6,979 nucleotides of DNA from Alcaligenaceae bacterium (lineage in GTDB: Bacteria; Pseudomonadota; Gammaproteobacteria; Burkholderiales; Burkholderiaceae_B): the NCBI GenBank assembly GCA_012512545.1, contig JAAZDZ010000243.1, forward strand, positions 1-6,979, in the 5' to 3' direction. The stretch's first letter is position 1, and each line of letters starts with the position of its first letter. The translations under genes were made by a program, and so were the position numbers. Positions 6,632-6,979 of this stretch are shown here, piece by piece. The notes under the pieces are model-generated. The model made no database searches. It saw only the letters and a list, made by a program, of their open reading frames with translations, and was not told where the DNA came from.

Positions 6632-6979
6632 TCAGCGCATATAACGCAATAAACGCCCTTTATAAGCCATACCGCCGTCATCCATGGCAATTTCCTCTAT
6701 GCGCTCCTGTTCAGCCAGTTCAAAGCCATAGGTAGCCATCTGCCGGGTAAAAGCAGGCCGGTGACCGCGATCGGGGTCGATGATCCAGACTTCCGCCTGG
6801 GCTGCGGCGTGGTCATCAATGAAAGCAGCCAGGTGCATCGGCGCATCGCGATCATAAAGCAGATCACTGCCCAGAATGAGATCGTATCGGGCAGACAGGG
6901 ATTCAGCCCCTGTATCGCTGATGCAGACTTCACGCGCTTCGCCCCACTGGCCGTGGCGGTACTTGATGGGGGTGATATC
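6632..6979 (-). CDS. Probable SAM-dependent methyltransferase, C-terminal part (5' end outside window)
   Basis: The frame is open from the right edge to a TGA at 6632, giving the last 115 residues; the start lies beyond the window. The segment YDLILGSDLLYDRDAP (residues about 32-47 of the fragment) is typical of class I methyltransferases of the nicotinamide N-methyltransferase-like/Methyltransf_16 group, where D-x-I-x-x-S-D-x-L-Y forms the post-SAM-site strand. Next come a helix (LAAFIDDHAAA), the strand VWIIDPDRGH and a C-terminal segment FTRQMATYGFEL, matching the later half of that Rossmann fold. The SAM-binding glycine motif would lie upstream and cannot be seen. The substrate is unknown; protein lysine or small-molecule methylation are both known in the group. 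It is codirectional with the membrane-protein gene and may be co-transcribed with it. Confidence 0.75.
   Translation of the reverse strand, partial: DITPIKYRHGQWGEAREVCISDTGAESLSARYDLILGSDLLYDRDAPMHLAAFIDDHAAAQAEVWIIDPDRGHRPAFTRQMATYGFELAEQERIEEIAMDDGGMAYKGRLLRYMR

Overview
This window looks like ordinary chromosomal DNA from a GC-rich betaproteobacterium. Order Burkholderiales, perhaps family Alcaligenaceae (Bordetella/Pusillimonas-like), is my best guess. That placement is an inference from protein sequence character and gene content, not from a marker gene. I see no rRNA, tRNA, insertion sequence, phage gene, CRISPR array or other sign of recent transfer. Genes are tightly packed, and no gene-free stretch exceeds about 110 bases.

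Layout, left to right. (1) The C-terminal half of phosphoenolpyruvate carboxylase (ppc, +) enters from the left edge and ends at 1517. (2) A convergent small lipoprotein gene (-, 1531-1995), possibly related to the MliC lysozyme inhibitors, shares one hairpin with the ppc 3' end; both stop codons lie in the arms of that hairpin. (3) Diverging from the lipoprotein is a membrane-anchored diguanylate cyclase (+, about 2103-3236) with intact catalytic (GGEEF) and inhibitory (RxxD) motifs. (4) azlC-azlD (+, about 3317-4331) is a two-gene operon for a branched-chain amino acid exporter. (5) mtfA (-, 4358-5221), an M90-type zinc peptidase, converges on azlD. (6) panB (+, 5332-6153), the first enzyme committed to pantothenate, diverges from mtfA and uses a GTG start. 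(7) Two minus-strand genes follow: an unrecognised small membrane protein (6170-6574) and, upstream of it, the C-terminal part of a probable SAM-dependent methyltransferase (6632 to the right edge). A perfect 10+10 bp inverted repeat lies between them.

The genes do not form one pathway. ppc supplies oxaloacetate. azlCD probably prevents toxic build-up of branched-chain amino acids. panB draws on 2-oxoisovalerate, the valine precursor, for coenzyme A, so azlCD and panB both touch branched-chain metabolism, but a gene on the opposite strand separates them and I do not claim a link. The cyclase makes c-di-GMP.

I found no clear new system. The items most worth a second look are the inverted repeat at 6591-6612, the shared stop-codon hairpin at 1513-1535, the divergent MliC-like lipoprotein, the unknown membrane protein beside the methyltransferase, and MtfA in a lineage where its known partner may be absent.
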